A stretch of DNA of 64,000 nucleotides from Cyprinodon diabolis. Lineage: Eukaryota; Chordata; Actinopteri; Cyprinodontiformes; Cyprinodontidae. Position numbers and translations under genes: made by a program. Location: assembly GCA_030533445.1 (NCBI GenBank), contig CM060081.1, forward strand, positions 23,606,611 through 23,670,610. The letters run 5' to 3'. How positions within the stretch are numbered: the stretch's first letter is position 1; the number at the start of each line of letters is the position of its first letter. The notes under the pieces were generated by a model that saw only the letters and a list, made by a program, of their open reading frames with translations, was not told the origin of the DNA and ran no database searches. Below are positions 10,451-22,200 of this stretch, piece after piece.

Positions 10451-11440
10451 TTGGTCCTGAAGGTTGCCTTTTCCAGACAGCATGTTTCAGCTCCCTCTAA
10501 AGTTTCTCAATAGTATAGAAAGCCACTTCAGAATAGTTTTTTCCTAGCCATTCTTGGCTGTTTTCAGCTGTGTTTTTTTTTTGGTTCCTTATCCTGTTGA
10601 AGACCCAATGACCTGAAACTGAGACCAAGCTCTCAGTTTAGTACAGTAGGCAGCACATTTCTGTCAAGAACCCCTTAATAATGTTGAGATTTTTTGTACC
10701 CTGCAGAGATTCAGGACCCCCTATGTCAGATGAAGCAAAGCAGCCCAAAATCATAACAGAGCCTCCTCCGTTTTTCAGTAGGACAATGTTTTTCTCTTGA
10801 TATGCTTCATTTTTTCGTTTGGGAACATAGAGCTGATATGCCTTGGGAAAAAGTTCAGTGTATGTCTTATACGTCCATAGAATATTCCCCCAAAAGCTTT
10901 GTGGCTTGTCAACATGTAGTTTTCAACAGTGATGTCCTCCTTGGTCATCTCCCATTAACTCAACTTCAGCTCAAACAATGGACTGTGTCATATGACCCTG
11001 ATGTTCCTTGAGTTTGTAGTTCACCTTAAAGCCTTTGGAAGTTTTTCAGCGCTATTTTGTATTATTTTTTGTAATATGTTCCTTTGATTTGTCATCAATT
11101 TCCTCCTGTATCCTCGTCCAGATAGGACGGCTACAGTCCCATGGATCTTAAATTACTGAACAACATATGCAACTGTAGTCACAGCAACATCCAGCTACTT
11201 GAAGATGGTTTTAAAACCTTTAACATGCTTGTTAAAAATGTTCTTTCTAATATCCTGAGAGACAATCTCCTATTTACTTTGGTCCTCTGGTCCATGTTGA
11301 GCATGGTACACACCATGTCATCAAACAGCACAGTGACCACTTGTAGCATATTTGAACAGCAATGTCTGACTTTCATTTGTTCATTTTCATAAAATCTTTA
11401 TTTATAATTTCTTTTGTCAGATTGAAGTTTTTCTGTGACT
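10450..11440 (-). mobile_element. Degenerate Tc1/mariner-superfamily element
   Basis: The stretch follows the pattern of reverse-oriented fish Tc1-like transposase DNA. It contains, in order, segments such as CCTGTTGAAGACCCAATGAC, CAAAGCAGCCCAAAATCATA, GAGCCTCCTCC and GCTTTGTGGCTTGTCAACAT, and ends near TTTGAACAGCAATGTCTGAC. Stops and indels break every frame, so no transposase can be made. Termini are not defined. The superfamily call rests on recall of related fish copies. Confidence 0.6.
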
Positions 11441-13205
11441 GTCATGATGTTGGCACTGAAGACTGGACTCATGGTCAATTCCATCCAAATGCCAAGCTCC
11501 AACCAATTTCTCATTACCACTCATCATATCCACCTTTTCTAGCTTCTATTTAAACTGTTTTCTCCAAGCCATCAGTGTCAGATTATTTGAGGCATAAAGC
11601 AGAGATCTCCAGCATACCCAGCTTGTTTGTTCCAGTAACCTGATCCTGACTATTTTCGAACCTTGGACCTCAGAGCCTGCTTGCCTGCCCCCATTCTGAT
11701 CTGTTTTTATGACCTATTGCTGGATTCTGCCTGTTTACACCATTGAATCTGTCTCCCGACCCCGGCTTGGATTTCCCGACGGTACCTCTTCGGATCTCTG
11801 ATCTTCTGGCCTGGACCTCTGTTTGCCTCATTGACACCAGCTTTAGCATCTCCTTCTAGAATCACCTGCCCTGCCTCATCAGCCAACTCAGCAGCTTTTT
11901 GGACTTGGCTCCTGGAACTCTCAGGGATTCAAAATTATAAAATATATACCGGTACACCAAAAAAACAAACAAACATGCAAAAATAGGAGAAATACGCAAA
12001 AGGCAAATACCTCATTTTCTGATAATAAATCCTTTCTTTTTTCTCATATACTCTCGGCTGCATTGCTTAAGCTAATTTTTTCAAATAAAATTAATCCACT
12101 CATGAAAAACACACTCACAGACCAAACCATTAATATGCAATTAATCTCTTGTCTCTCAAGATCTCCTCCTCTGTCACTGTATGAAAACAGAGCATGCATG
12201 TTGGTGTTAAGACACACCAAAGAGCATGGAACAACAGGCGAAACAACGTTAAAGCCATAAAGATGAATCTAGGACATCTGTTCCTGTCTGTTAGTTCATC
12301 ATTTAGCATCAAGTCTGCAGGTGCAAAATAACGAGGAAACACAGCAGACCATTGTGGTGTTTTAACACATTCGCTTTATTTCAATTAATCTTTTACACAA
12401 TACAGGCTTACGAATACCCCCCCTTCACCCACACACACACACACACCCGCACACCCAACCGCCCTCTTTCTCTTTATGTCTTATGATTTGAAGAAACCAT
12501 TGTGCATATTTACTGGATTTTTGACTGCTAAATGTTTACAGGGATTAGGAATGAGCTGCTTCTGACCTTCTAGAATTGCTTTTCTTGTCAGTAGGTATTA
12601 TCAGATTAGATAATCCTTTGATTTGCCTAAAATAAGTTAGCTTGATCAGCATCTTTTTTTCCCATTTCGTTAGCGATTTGCTGCCTCTTATCCTCTTTTC
12701 ATCCTCGTGGTGAATCACAATGGAGCTGAAAACTGTTTGCAGGTGGGCAGAAACTGCTTTAAACTAATATCTGAATAATAGAGACAATGCCGGGTGCCAT
12801 TCGTGTCAGACAAGAACGCTCTGTTATTGCAGTGGATAATGTGAATGGAACCTCGCAGAAATCATTTCTGGTGGCATAAGAAGAGGGAGACTCAGTGAGA
12901 GAAAATGCAGAAGAATTGGATTGTCACTTTGAAAATTCTAGACCAAATACACTCAAAGGATTAATACAGGATTCATCAAGGGAAAAATAAAAAACAGTAA
13001 AGCGGGAAATAAGGGAAAGGTCAATACTAACAGTTGTTCTTTAAAGTTTTATTGGTAAAATATATCAGATAATAATCCTTTTGTAAAATTATATGTGGTA
13101 TTTTCAGGTTTTATTCAACTAAAAAACTAACATGGAATGAAGACACCATCAAACTAATGATTTGAGATGCACTCTCATTTAATTTGATCTTTTAGTGTTT
13201 GCTGG
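11441..13205. other. Intergenic; possible LTR-like relic and CA microsatellite
   Basis: A C/T-rich stretch at about 11640-11920, rich in CCTGCC, CCCGACC and TGGACCTC motifs, resembles fish LTR-retroelement debris, but I cannot define ends. A CA/CACC-rich microsatellite lies at about 12410-12465. No gene recognised. Confidence 0.35.
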
Positions 13206-13211
13206 TCAAAG

Positions 13212-13585
13212 TTTGGGCTGCGCAGTGGTACAGTGGGTAGCACTGCTGCCTTGCAGCAAGAATTTTCTGGGTTCGATTCCTGGCCCTGGGTTTTTCTGCA
13301 TCGAGTTTGCATGTTCTCCCTGAGCATGTGTGTGTTCTCTCCGGGTACTCTAGCTTTCTCCCACAGTCCAAAAAAGGACTGATAGGTTAATTGGCTTCTC
13401 TAAATTGTCCTTAGGTGTGTGTGTGTGCTAAATGGTTGTTTGTCTTTTTGTTGCCCTGCGATGGACTGGCGACCTGTCCAGGGTGTACCCCTCCTCTCGC
13501 CCATTGACTGCTGGAGATAGGCACCAGCACCCATCGCGACCCCACTCGGGACAAGCATGTCAGATAATGGATGGATGGATGGTCG
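13212..13585 (+). mobile_element. tRNA-derived SINE
   Basis: The head contains a pol III A-box-like segment (CAGTGGTACAGTGGGTAGCA) and a B box (GGGTTCGATTCC). These are followed by the body CATGTTCTCCC, GGTTAATTGGCTTCTC and CGATGGACTGGCGACCTGTC, and a (GGAT)n tail. Reverse-oriented copies of the same family occur at 13655-13745, 19722-19975 and 59140-59437 in this window. It is not a functional tRNA gene. Confidence 0.9.
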
Positions 13586-13654
13586 CCATACTTATTTTCC
13601 CCTCAACTCTGGTTGTGAAGACAACCCCTGCCGCAGACATATGCAGATGACTGT

Positions 13655-13745
13655 CACTATCCATCCATTTTCCATCATCCTTTACCCCAGCTGGGTTTGC
13701 GAGGGGTGCTGGTGCCTATCTCCAACTGTCTACGGGCGAGAGTAC
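13655..13745 (-). mobile_element. SINE fragment, antisense
   Basis: CATCCATTTTCC, then GAGGGGTGCTGGTGCCTATC and CTACGGGCGAG, matches the 3' part of the SINE at 13212 in reverse. The pair of opposite-facing copies lies only about 70 bp apart. Confidence 0.8.
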
Positions 13746-16700
13746 ACTGTTACTGTTACTATATTCTGTTAAATCCAATTTGGATTTGTTACATTTACAT
13801 TTTAAATATCTCTCCTAATTTGTTGATTTGGTTATATTGAATGCATACATATTGAATCCTTCTAGGCTTTCTAACAGACCTTTGAGGAATTTTAGATCAA
13901 AACTTACTACTGTGTGCAATTATCCATAACTGTTGAATTTCATTGATAAAATAGAAAGCCCCATATGAAGAAGGGTAATCCCAGGGCACCATACAGCCAC
14001 CACTGTGTTTCAGTGTGGATGTGGTGTGCCTTTGAATATGTGAACTGCTGTTCTGGTACTAAACAAATCTTTTGGGACCGTGAGTTTTTGATCATACTTT
14101 AAAACATTCTCCCCCAGGTCTTTGGCAACATTTCAATAATTTTTTTTTGGAACAACAATCTTTATTCTTACTAACCTGGTATGCCATATTGATAATGTCC
14201 GACACTCAGGTTTGGTTGTACACATTATAATCTGGGACTGCCCTGATCAAATCTTTTCAGGGAAAGGAGTAATGTACAGTGGAAACGCCACCTCTTGCCC
14301 ACCTACCAAAGTTTGGTTTTAGCCAATCATGTTAACAAATTATACAGCAATAGCCGACATGAGAAACCGCAGTAACTTATGCTTTTATGCTTTTGTTGTT
14401 CCTCTTTCAAATATTTAATGGTGGAGTCTGTCAAAACAGATGTGATCCAGCAACTATGCATAAGTCCTCCTGTGCTGCCATGTTTATTTTGGTTTGGCTG
14501 TGAGCTCAGAAGCTTTTGTCACAAGCCTTATGTTCCAACTTAAACCATAATACGGCAATGTGATTGGCTGACTCCGTGTGGATTGGACTTGAACAATGGA
14601 TTGTGTTGTTATTGAACTCACATGCCATGCCATGAGAATTCCGCTTACAGGCATAGTAAGCCTCTCACTCCTTTTTTTTCAAATTTATATTTCAAACAGG
14701 GGAGCAGTGTCAAATGTGAACATATTTAGTGTTTGTTGCAAACTTCGTGGCAAATGGGGAATAGGGGAAAAATGTCCAGTTTTTATATAGGCTTGTATGT
14801 GTTTTCATATATTTCCTTTAACAAGGCTTGACTTTATTCTCTGTAGCATGATACATAATGATCAAAGGTAAGACCCTCTAAACTTTTTATTAATCACTTT
14901 AGAGAGTTTATTATTATTTAAGTCATGAGTTGCACATAAACTAAAATAAAATACATTGAAATGTGTTTTTATGAAATAAAATATTGAGAAAAAGTGGAAC
15001 AGATATCAATATTTTTTTCAAGATGATGTGAGTTTTCAGCTTCTAATCTCACTGAGGCAATTTTAATGATGATGCTTCCGGGAAATTATTTTCCTCAAAT
15101 GGCAAATTTATTATTTTCCACAACCGCCTGACACCAAATAGTTGGTAATTAGTTTCAAAGTTTTTGTAATTGAATATAAAGACAAGATAGCTCACTTGAT
15201 CAGACCTGAAGCTGGGAAAAGCCATGAAAAAATAATTACTGAATATTTAAATACCAGTTTGGAGCTGCCTAAGTTGGATTATAGTCAGACAGTTAGGAAG
15301 CAACATATAAGATATGTGAACAATTAAAGGAGTTAAAATTGACTGAGTGTATATAAAAAGCTGCAAGTGGCACACCATTAATTACCCCTATGAAGTCGTG
15401 AACCTCTCTGCTATCTCAGACCATTCATCTTCCTTACAGTTAGTATTAATAATGTAAACATTACTGATCATTAGAAATGAATTTTTTGCTTTAGCCACAG
15501 CATAGCCACTGGCTCCTCCCCTCTCCTGCAGATCCTTCATTTTAACATTTATATTCAGACAAGACCTGGACTGAGGCCTGCCACATGGCGCCTTCTGTGT
15601 CTTCACCCCTGCTCTCACCCTCCTCCCCTCCCAGCTCCTCACCACATCAGGATACACTTGTTCTTCTGAATTCCGGTTTCAAACGGAACGCTGCCTTGCT
15701 CTGGTTTTCTGCAGGATCAGTATTAAAAGCAGGCACACGCTGTCTCTCTCGGTGGTCCTGTGGTCAGGGAAGGGGAGGCCCTAACGGCCCATTACACTTA
15801 GACACCTTTCAAACCTCACTGGGTCCTGCTTCCTCCCCACACCCTGGTTTTCCTCCCCATCCTTGGCCCTGACAGCTGTCATATGCTCCCTTATCAGAGC
15901 AAGAGCAGGTCATTGAAGAGTGAACATTTTTTTTCCACTGAAAGCCACCTGGCCCGTCTCTTCCTACCGCCTCTTCTGTGCTGTCACATCTCCAAACAGT
16001 TTTCTACACATATTCTTCATGTTTTCACTCATTTCTGCTGATGTATCACCTAAACTTATATTCCCATCTAACATATCCTCGCTGATACATCTCTAACTGT
16101 TGCAACTGTGAACATTGTTTGCCCTTTGACCTACAACATCAATTATAGAGCTCCTAGTGGTGAAAAGAAGTACTACAGTTCAGGATTGTGAGACATTCTT
16201 CATAGTTAATTTCCACTTACATTTTATAAAAAAAATAAATTTAATATATGCTTCATATCACTTAAATTGCTTTAATCAAACACAGTTCTATACAAAAATG
16301 CTTTATCCCAAGGGAAATATAGTGTCTCTACATACATGTTACTGCGCTCAACCAATAATGTCAATTTGTTTTGAGGGAGTTAATCAGGTTGACGCAAACA
16401 AGGTAGTGCAGGGTTTGTTTCTTTTTATTTATTTTCTCCCCAATAAATAATTGTTTACTCATTCAATACTCAGAGAAGTGGATCTTGAGGTCTTTAGCTT
16501 GGCAGCATTTTTACATTAGATTCCCTTCCTGACACAATATGGATTCAAACCTGGATAGCCTGCGTAATAACCAAAGACTTAAATCACTTCATCATAGGCA
16601 TGGGCTATTAAAGGGACAGTAATCTACCACAACAAATAGCTGAATCACAGAAAAAGATAAATAATTATTTCAATCTGATTTGATACTTAGTTAGTTTCAT

Positions 16701-18760
16701 CAGCTGACTTGATTGAAAAAGCTGGACTCAAATTCTTCAGAGACATCAGTGGCCACTAGGGGGGAGAACAGGATATAGTGACACATTAGACCTGTATATT
16801 ATCTGGTGACACAACACTACACAAAAAAGATTCACACACAACAAAATCAAAGCAGAAAACTGATCCGTCTAATGCCTGTCAGGGGTGACTGATCTTGATT
16901 GCCTATAGTTAACCACTGTGTGTGTGGGACAGTGTGTACTGATGTGTGTTTCTGTAGTGTAACACAAAGAACAGAGCAAAAGGAGCTTATGGATGTTTAA
17001 CAATAATTAACGCACCATTATGTGTACAATAGGGCCTATTTATCTACATGGAGCCAAGCATATCTTTCAAATCTTCTGTTGAGAGAGAGAGATGAATCTG
17101 GGGGTGTTCTTTGGGGGGGTGTATGTGTGCAAAATGCTGTACACACACAAAAGGCTTAGAGAAGCACAGTTAAGAAGGAAACGGCAGGCCTCTAGATATT
17201 AAAGTGAGGCCGAGTGTGTGTCAGTGTGTGTTTGAGGCTTTTGAATGGAAGGAGGATTCTGAGATGTTGGGGCGAAGCTCCCGAGGGCCAATATCAGTCT
17301 GTCAAGACCTGGACATGGAGGGGTATTAGATGGATGAGGTGGGGGAACTGGACAACACTTCATTTAAAAACAAATTTGAGCTTTTAGACGGGTTCTACTG
17401 ATGCACAACAAACTTCATAAATGAGTTTCAATAACATTATTAAACCTATTATCACTTTGTAATAACTGTGCAGTTTGTGAAGTCATTGGAGTAGTTTTTT
17501 TTAGTTTTTTAATTAATCTCTTACTTTTTTTAATTTCCAGGACCAGAATAAAAAGTTTTTCCGACTACTACCTTAATTTTAAACAAAGTTGGGAACTTCT
17601 TTTCTTTTGTTTTTTTCATCAGATTTTTTTTTTTTACTGAACCGATTTTTTTATAACTTAATTTATTTATAACAACTATATGTTTCTGGGTTTTTTTTTT
17701 TTATTGCAATATTTCTAGGTTGACAAATTATGCCTTTTACTATTTTCATCTAATCCTTGTGTGCTTGTTTTGGTTAAGTTTAAATTAACTTTAGATTAGT
17801 TAATACTTTATATGTCATTTTTGTGGTATTTATATATAAATACTAATAATAGTATTTCTGTACACCCCTCTTTGAAGTCTTAATTGTATAATGTAGTATA
17901 ATGTTACATAATAATACATGTTTATATTGAATTAATGACATAAATTATGTTCTCGATCCTTCACCTCTGGTATCTTTAAAAAGATAAAATATATGGATTT
18001 TAGAAAGCTAATATACAGTTTTATAATGATAACCTTACATTCTCATGATCATATCAAACATCATTTACAGTAGAGCCTTTGATAATTTCTTATTTGCTTA
18101 TTCTATTTTTTTACACTCTGTCTGTTTTTCCTCTTTATACCACATCACCATTTTATTTCACTTTTAAACATTTTGGTTTTCATCTGTAGTTTTTATAGTT
18201 CTTACCATAAACTGTTATTTTCGCCATTTGGGATTTGCCGTGCTGGGTTCATTCAGGTGTTATGCTTTAAGTTTTATTACTTATTTTTCATTAAAACCTT
18301 CAAATTAATTACACTGCTCTTGACCTCAGTCTGCATTTTTAGTTGGCTGCTTTCTTACAACATGGCATTGAATGTGTGATTTGAGCCACATCTGACCATA
18401 AAGGAGACAAGAATAAAGTAAAACAGTCATTTCCATCCAGTTGCTAATACAGATGTCGCACTGTCACAAATAAATTCAAACAAAACAAATAAAATATAAA
18501 CTGGTTTGAATAAAAATATTTAAGATATCCTCCTATTCCCCAGTTGGAAAACCAGAAGAGGTGATCAGTCAAGAATGCTTGCAAACATTATTGCTCACCA
18601 CTAAGGTCGAGTTTGCATGTCCATGGTTATAAGACATTTTTGAATAAATAGTAGGCAGGTGAAATCAGGCAGTTTCTTTCAAGACATTAAGCTTCTTTTC
18701 CAACTGCTGGCTGTTTGGCCATATAAGAAGCAATCACTCTCTAGAGCCAAGTTGATGGTT
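13746..18760. other. Long intergenic stretch, no gene recognised
   Basis: About 5 kb of AT-rich DNA. A more GC-rich, C/T-biased part at about 15560-15900 carries a short open frame with no domain character. I found no convincing exon, RNA gene or repeat boundary. Regulatory DNA cannot be excluded. Confidence 0.4.
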
Positions 18761-18769
18761 CAAAACCTT

Positions 18770-18910
18770 ACTTAATTTACATATTTCAACACCTTAAAAA
18801 GATGCCACCTTTGACACACAGTGAAACAAGGAGGTAGCATTATGCTGAGGGGATGTTTTCCTCAGCCTTGACTGAAAACAGGGTTAGAGATCAGTGGGAT
18901 CAGGTGGATT
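18770..18910 (+). mobile_element. Tc1-like transposase relic
   Basis: The segment GAGGTAGCATTATGCTGAGG followed by GGATGTTTTCCTCAGC matches the conserved region around the second catalytic Asp approach of fish Tc1 elements (normally GGTGGCAGCATCATGCTGTGG). Surrounding sequence is decayed. Confidence 0.6.
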
Positions 18911-19282
18911 AGTTAAAAGTTAAATGCAGGAAGAAAAGGTTTAAAACAAAAGATTTTATGTGGTAAATGGTTCTTTTCAAAGCCTACCTAAACGTTGTAC
19001 TAATGAAAAACAATTTTTCTATCCATATCACAGCCATCTGACACTTCCAGCTGAGTTGCCATACTCAAATTCCTAATGACACACGTTGAGGTTTTTAATT
19101 GTTTTTAATTGAGTGACAAAACATAAAGTTGAAAGTCTATATATATATTTTCTATATTCTATCTATTAAAATCCATGTAAATTTTAGCAGAAAGTTGTTT
19201 TGAAAGGTCATCTGTAAAATCAAAGGCAATCCGAAGTATCCTATTTATACAGTGAACCTTCTCAAATTGGAGTGTTTAGTCC

Positions 19283-22200
19283 TCATTTGGTTCCCCCAAA
19301 GTTTTTGGGTCTCGTCTTCATCTCAACCCTCTTGAAGGAGTAGCGTTCACCAGTCCTTCCATCTGTCAGGATGTACCATGTCCCCCAGTAGATCCCATTG
19401 GTCAAACCAGTGTAACGCCCATGGTAATAGCGGCCATTTAGGTTTGCTGCCAAGCAGGCATCAAACCACCAGCCTGCACCATAGTAATGCCCACAGTTTC
19501 CAGAGGCATAGCGATCGTGGTCCCTGTCGGCGGTGCTGAAAGGCCTACCATCATGGTTGTAGTGCTTGCTGTAGGTTAGAGCATTGCCAGCATCACCGGA
19601 GTACTCGTGGGCTGTCAGACGATATCTGGGAGAGAAGATGCAGATTATTAAACAGTTTTTATTTTTTAGTGCAAGTACTACCAAGAGCAGCATTTGGGCC
19701 CTTCATTGTGGCTCTAACCAAACTATCCATCCATCCATTTTCTGACACGCTTTATCCTGAGTGGGGTCGTGAGGGGTGCTGGTGCCTGTCTCCAGCTGTC
19801 TATGGGCGAGAGGCGGGGTTCACCCTGGACAGGTCACCAGTCCATCGCAGGGCAACACAGAGACAGACAGGACAAACAACATTTTACGCACACACTCACA
19901 CCTAAGGAGGATTTTAGAGAAGCCAATTAACCTAAAAGTTATGTTTTTGGAGTGTGGGAGGAAGCCGGAGTGAAATCATGAAGAACTATAACACTATGAA
20001 ACAACTGAAAGCGTCATCCAAAAAAAATGGACGTCCTCTTAAACTGACTGGCCTTATTTTGGGAACATTTACTCTGGAGGAGCTGCAGACATGAAAGCTA
20101 AACTGGAAGAATCTGTTGACAAGACCTTAAAGACTGGTGCATAAAAAAAATCCAAGTCGACAGCAGATTTGAAAAATCAAGCTATTTGGAAAAAAGCCTC
20201 GAAACATTCCTTTTCCTTACACTTTCCCAAGAGCAACATATGAAAAACGCCAGACCTGTGGAAGTGAGTGCTGTTGTTTGGAGAGACCAAATCTGAACTA
20301 TTTGGCCTCCAGACGAAATGCTATTGGGTATTTTACAAAACAAAACCCTGGAATCATTGTAATGTTGCGCGGGCAGCATCAGGCTGTGGAAAGTTCTTTT
20401 TTTATTCAGCAGGAACGGGAAAGCTTGGCTGATGTAATGGGAGGAACTCTTTGAAAAAACTTGGAAATGAATTCATTCAGTCTGACTGAGCTTGTGCTAT
20501 TTTGCAAAACAAAAAGTGAAAAACACTTTAATCTATAAATGTGCAAAGCCACATCAGAGATACTATATACTCCAAGCAACCCTGCAGCTGTAAACCTGTA
20601 AATACAGGAACATGTTGCTCTAAACCTTTTTTCATTCAAGGGCAGAAGAAAATATATAACTGTCACACTTATTAAAGTTGTGTGTTCAGAGGTTCTTCTG
20701 TCTATGACAGAAAATCAAAATAATATTCAATGATGTTTGTGATGAAACAAGATAAAATTTGAAAAGGTGAAAGGGGTATGAATGCATTTGATCATGAACA
20801 TTTGTGATACTGTAGCTCCTATCTTTTAACTTACATTTATCTTTTAACTCTTCACTATTATGTTATTCTTATACATTTTTCTAAGGTCCATATTTGTTAG
20901 ACTATTTTAAATAACAGCATTTCCCTATGGTGGGACAATCAAGGGATTTTCTATTCTATTCTATTCTGATCTATTCTATTCTATCATGTTTCTATAGTTG
21001 CAGCCTAATGATGTTTGGTCAGTATAAAACTGTTAACATCTGCAGTTTGTGAGTTGTTAAGATTACAACTGCTTAAAGGTCAGGCCTTAAGAGAAAAGTC
21101 AGGTCATATTCAGAATTCAAACTTCTGAAAGTACTTTAATATGAAATTAGATGCTGTTGAGAAAAATAAGTGTTTAAAATTAAGAGTAATTTTCATTTGA
21201 ATGTGCTTCACCGGAGACATCCATGTTTGTCAAAGAACACTACTGCCACCTACCGGTTTGTGACACGATAGTGTGGTATCGGCTGTTGATCAAGTCCCAA
21301 CACTCTGTTTGTCACAACGCGCTATTATCCATGTCACCATGACATCACTGCCGGAAGATGTCAGAGGTGAGGTGTTACTATATTTGGGCAAAAGTGGCCA
21401 GTGACTTAGTGATCGCAACAATATTCTTATTTTTATTTTTTTACTGATCAACGCTAAATTTATTAAATGACTGCGAACATATTAGTTTTGGGTATAGATA
21501 ATGATCCATTGATTATTCCTTGCTGACCCAACTTTTCCTTTAATGTTGCACCAAACTTTTTCTTTCTTTCTTTTTAGGATATGTGAGAATTTCATGCAGA
21601 GCCATCTTTTGTTAACAGCTTTGGCTCTTTCATACAGCTATAATCTTACCTTTGCAATATATGAGGATCTTATATTTGTATTAGACATTAAAAGAAAAAT
21701 CATTTCGTTTTGCGTCTCTTTTTGGTCTAAAAGAATAAAACACTGAAATTCCTGATTCAGTAAAGTCATTCATGTTATTTTGAGTCAGTTTCTGCATTGC
21801 TGTTTACCTATCTGCCTCTGAGGCCACCTTGAAGTTGCTGTAGGTTGCCTGTCTCTTCTGTTGGTACCAGTCTTCCAACTCAACGCGGAGCTGATGTTGA
21901 CCAGTGGAGGTGAGAGCATGCAGTGCTGCGTTCCCCAGCCAGTGCTCCCCCTGCAGACTACCAAAGCCCTCCTTGTATTCCTGCCAAGTCCTGTTGAAGT
22001 CCACCGAGCCATCCTGCCGAGTCTGAATCACAGTCCACCCTCCGCCCGCTGTCTCCATGTCACATTTAGCCTGGGCCAAAGTAAAGACTGGTATGATTTT
22101 CATTCATTTCCACAGATGACTCTAAGCTTTTTGTATTAAGCATGTCATTATAACAGCAGGTTAGAAATACCTCTATTGATGGTCCATTCAGATCAGGTTG

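Noticed and set aside
13212..13290. tRNA gene
   Set aside because: A- and B-box-like segments are present but the sequence is a SINE head with no cloverleaf I could support.
15585..15872. 95-codon plus-strand frame in a GC-richer patch
   Set aside because: Ser/Pro low-complexity composition, no splice context and no domain.
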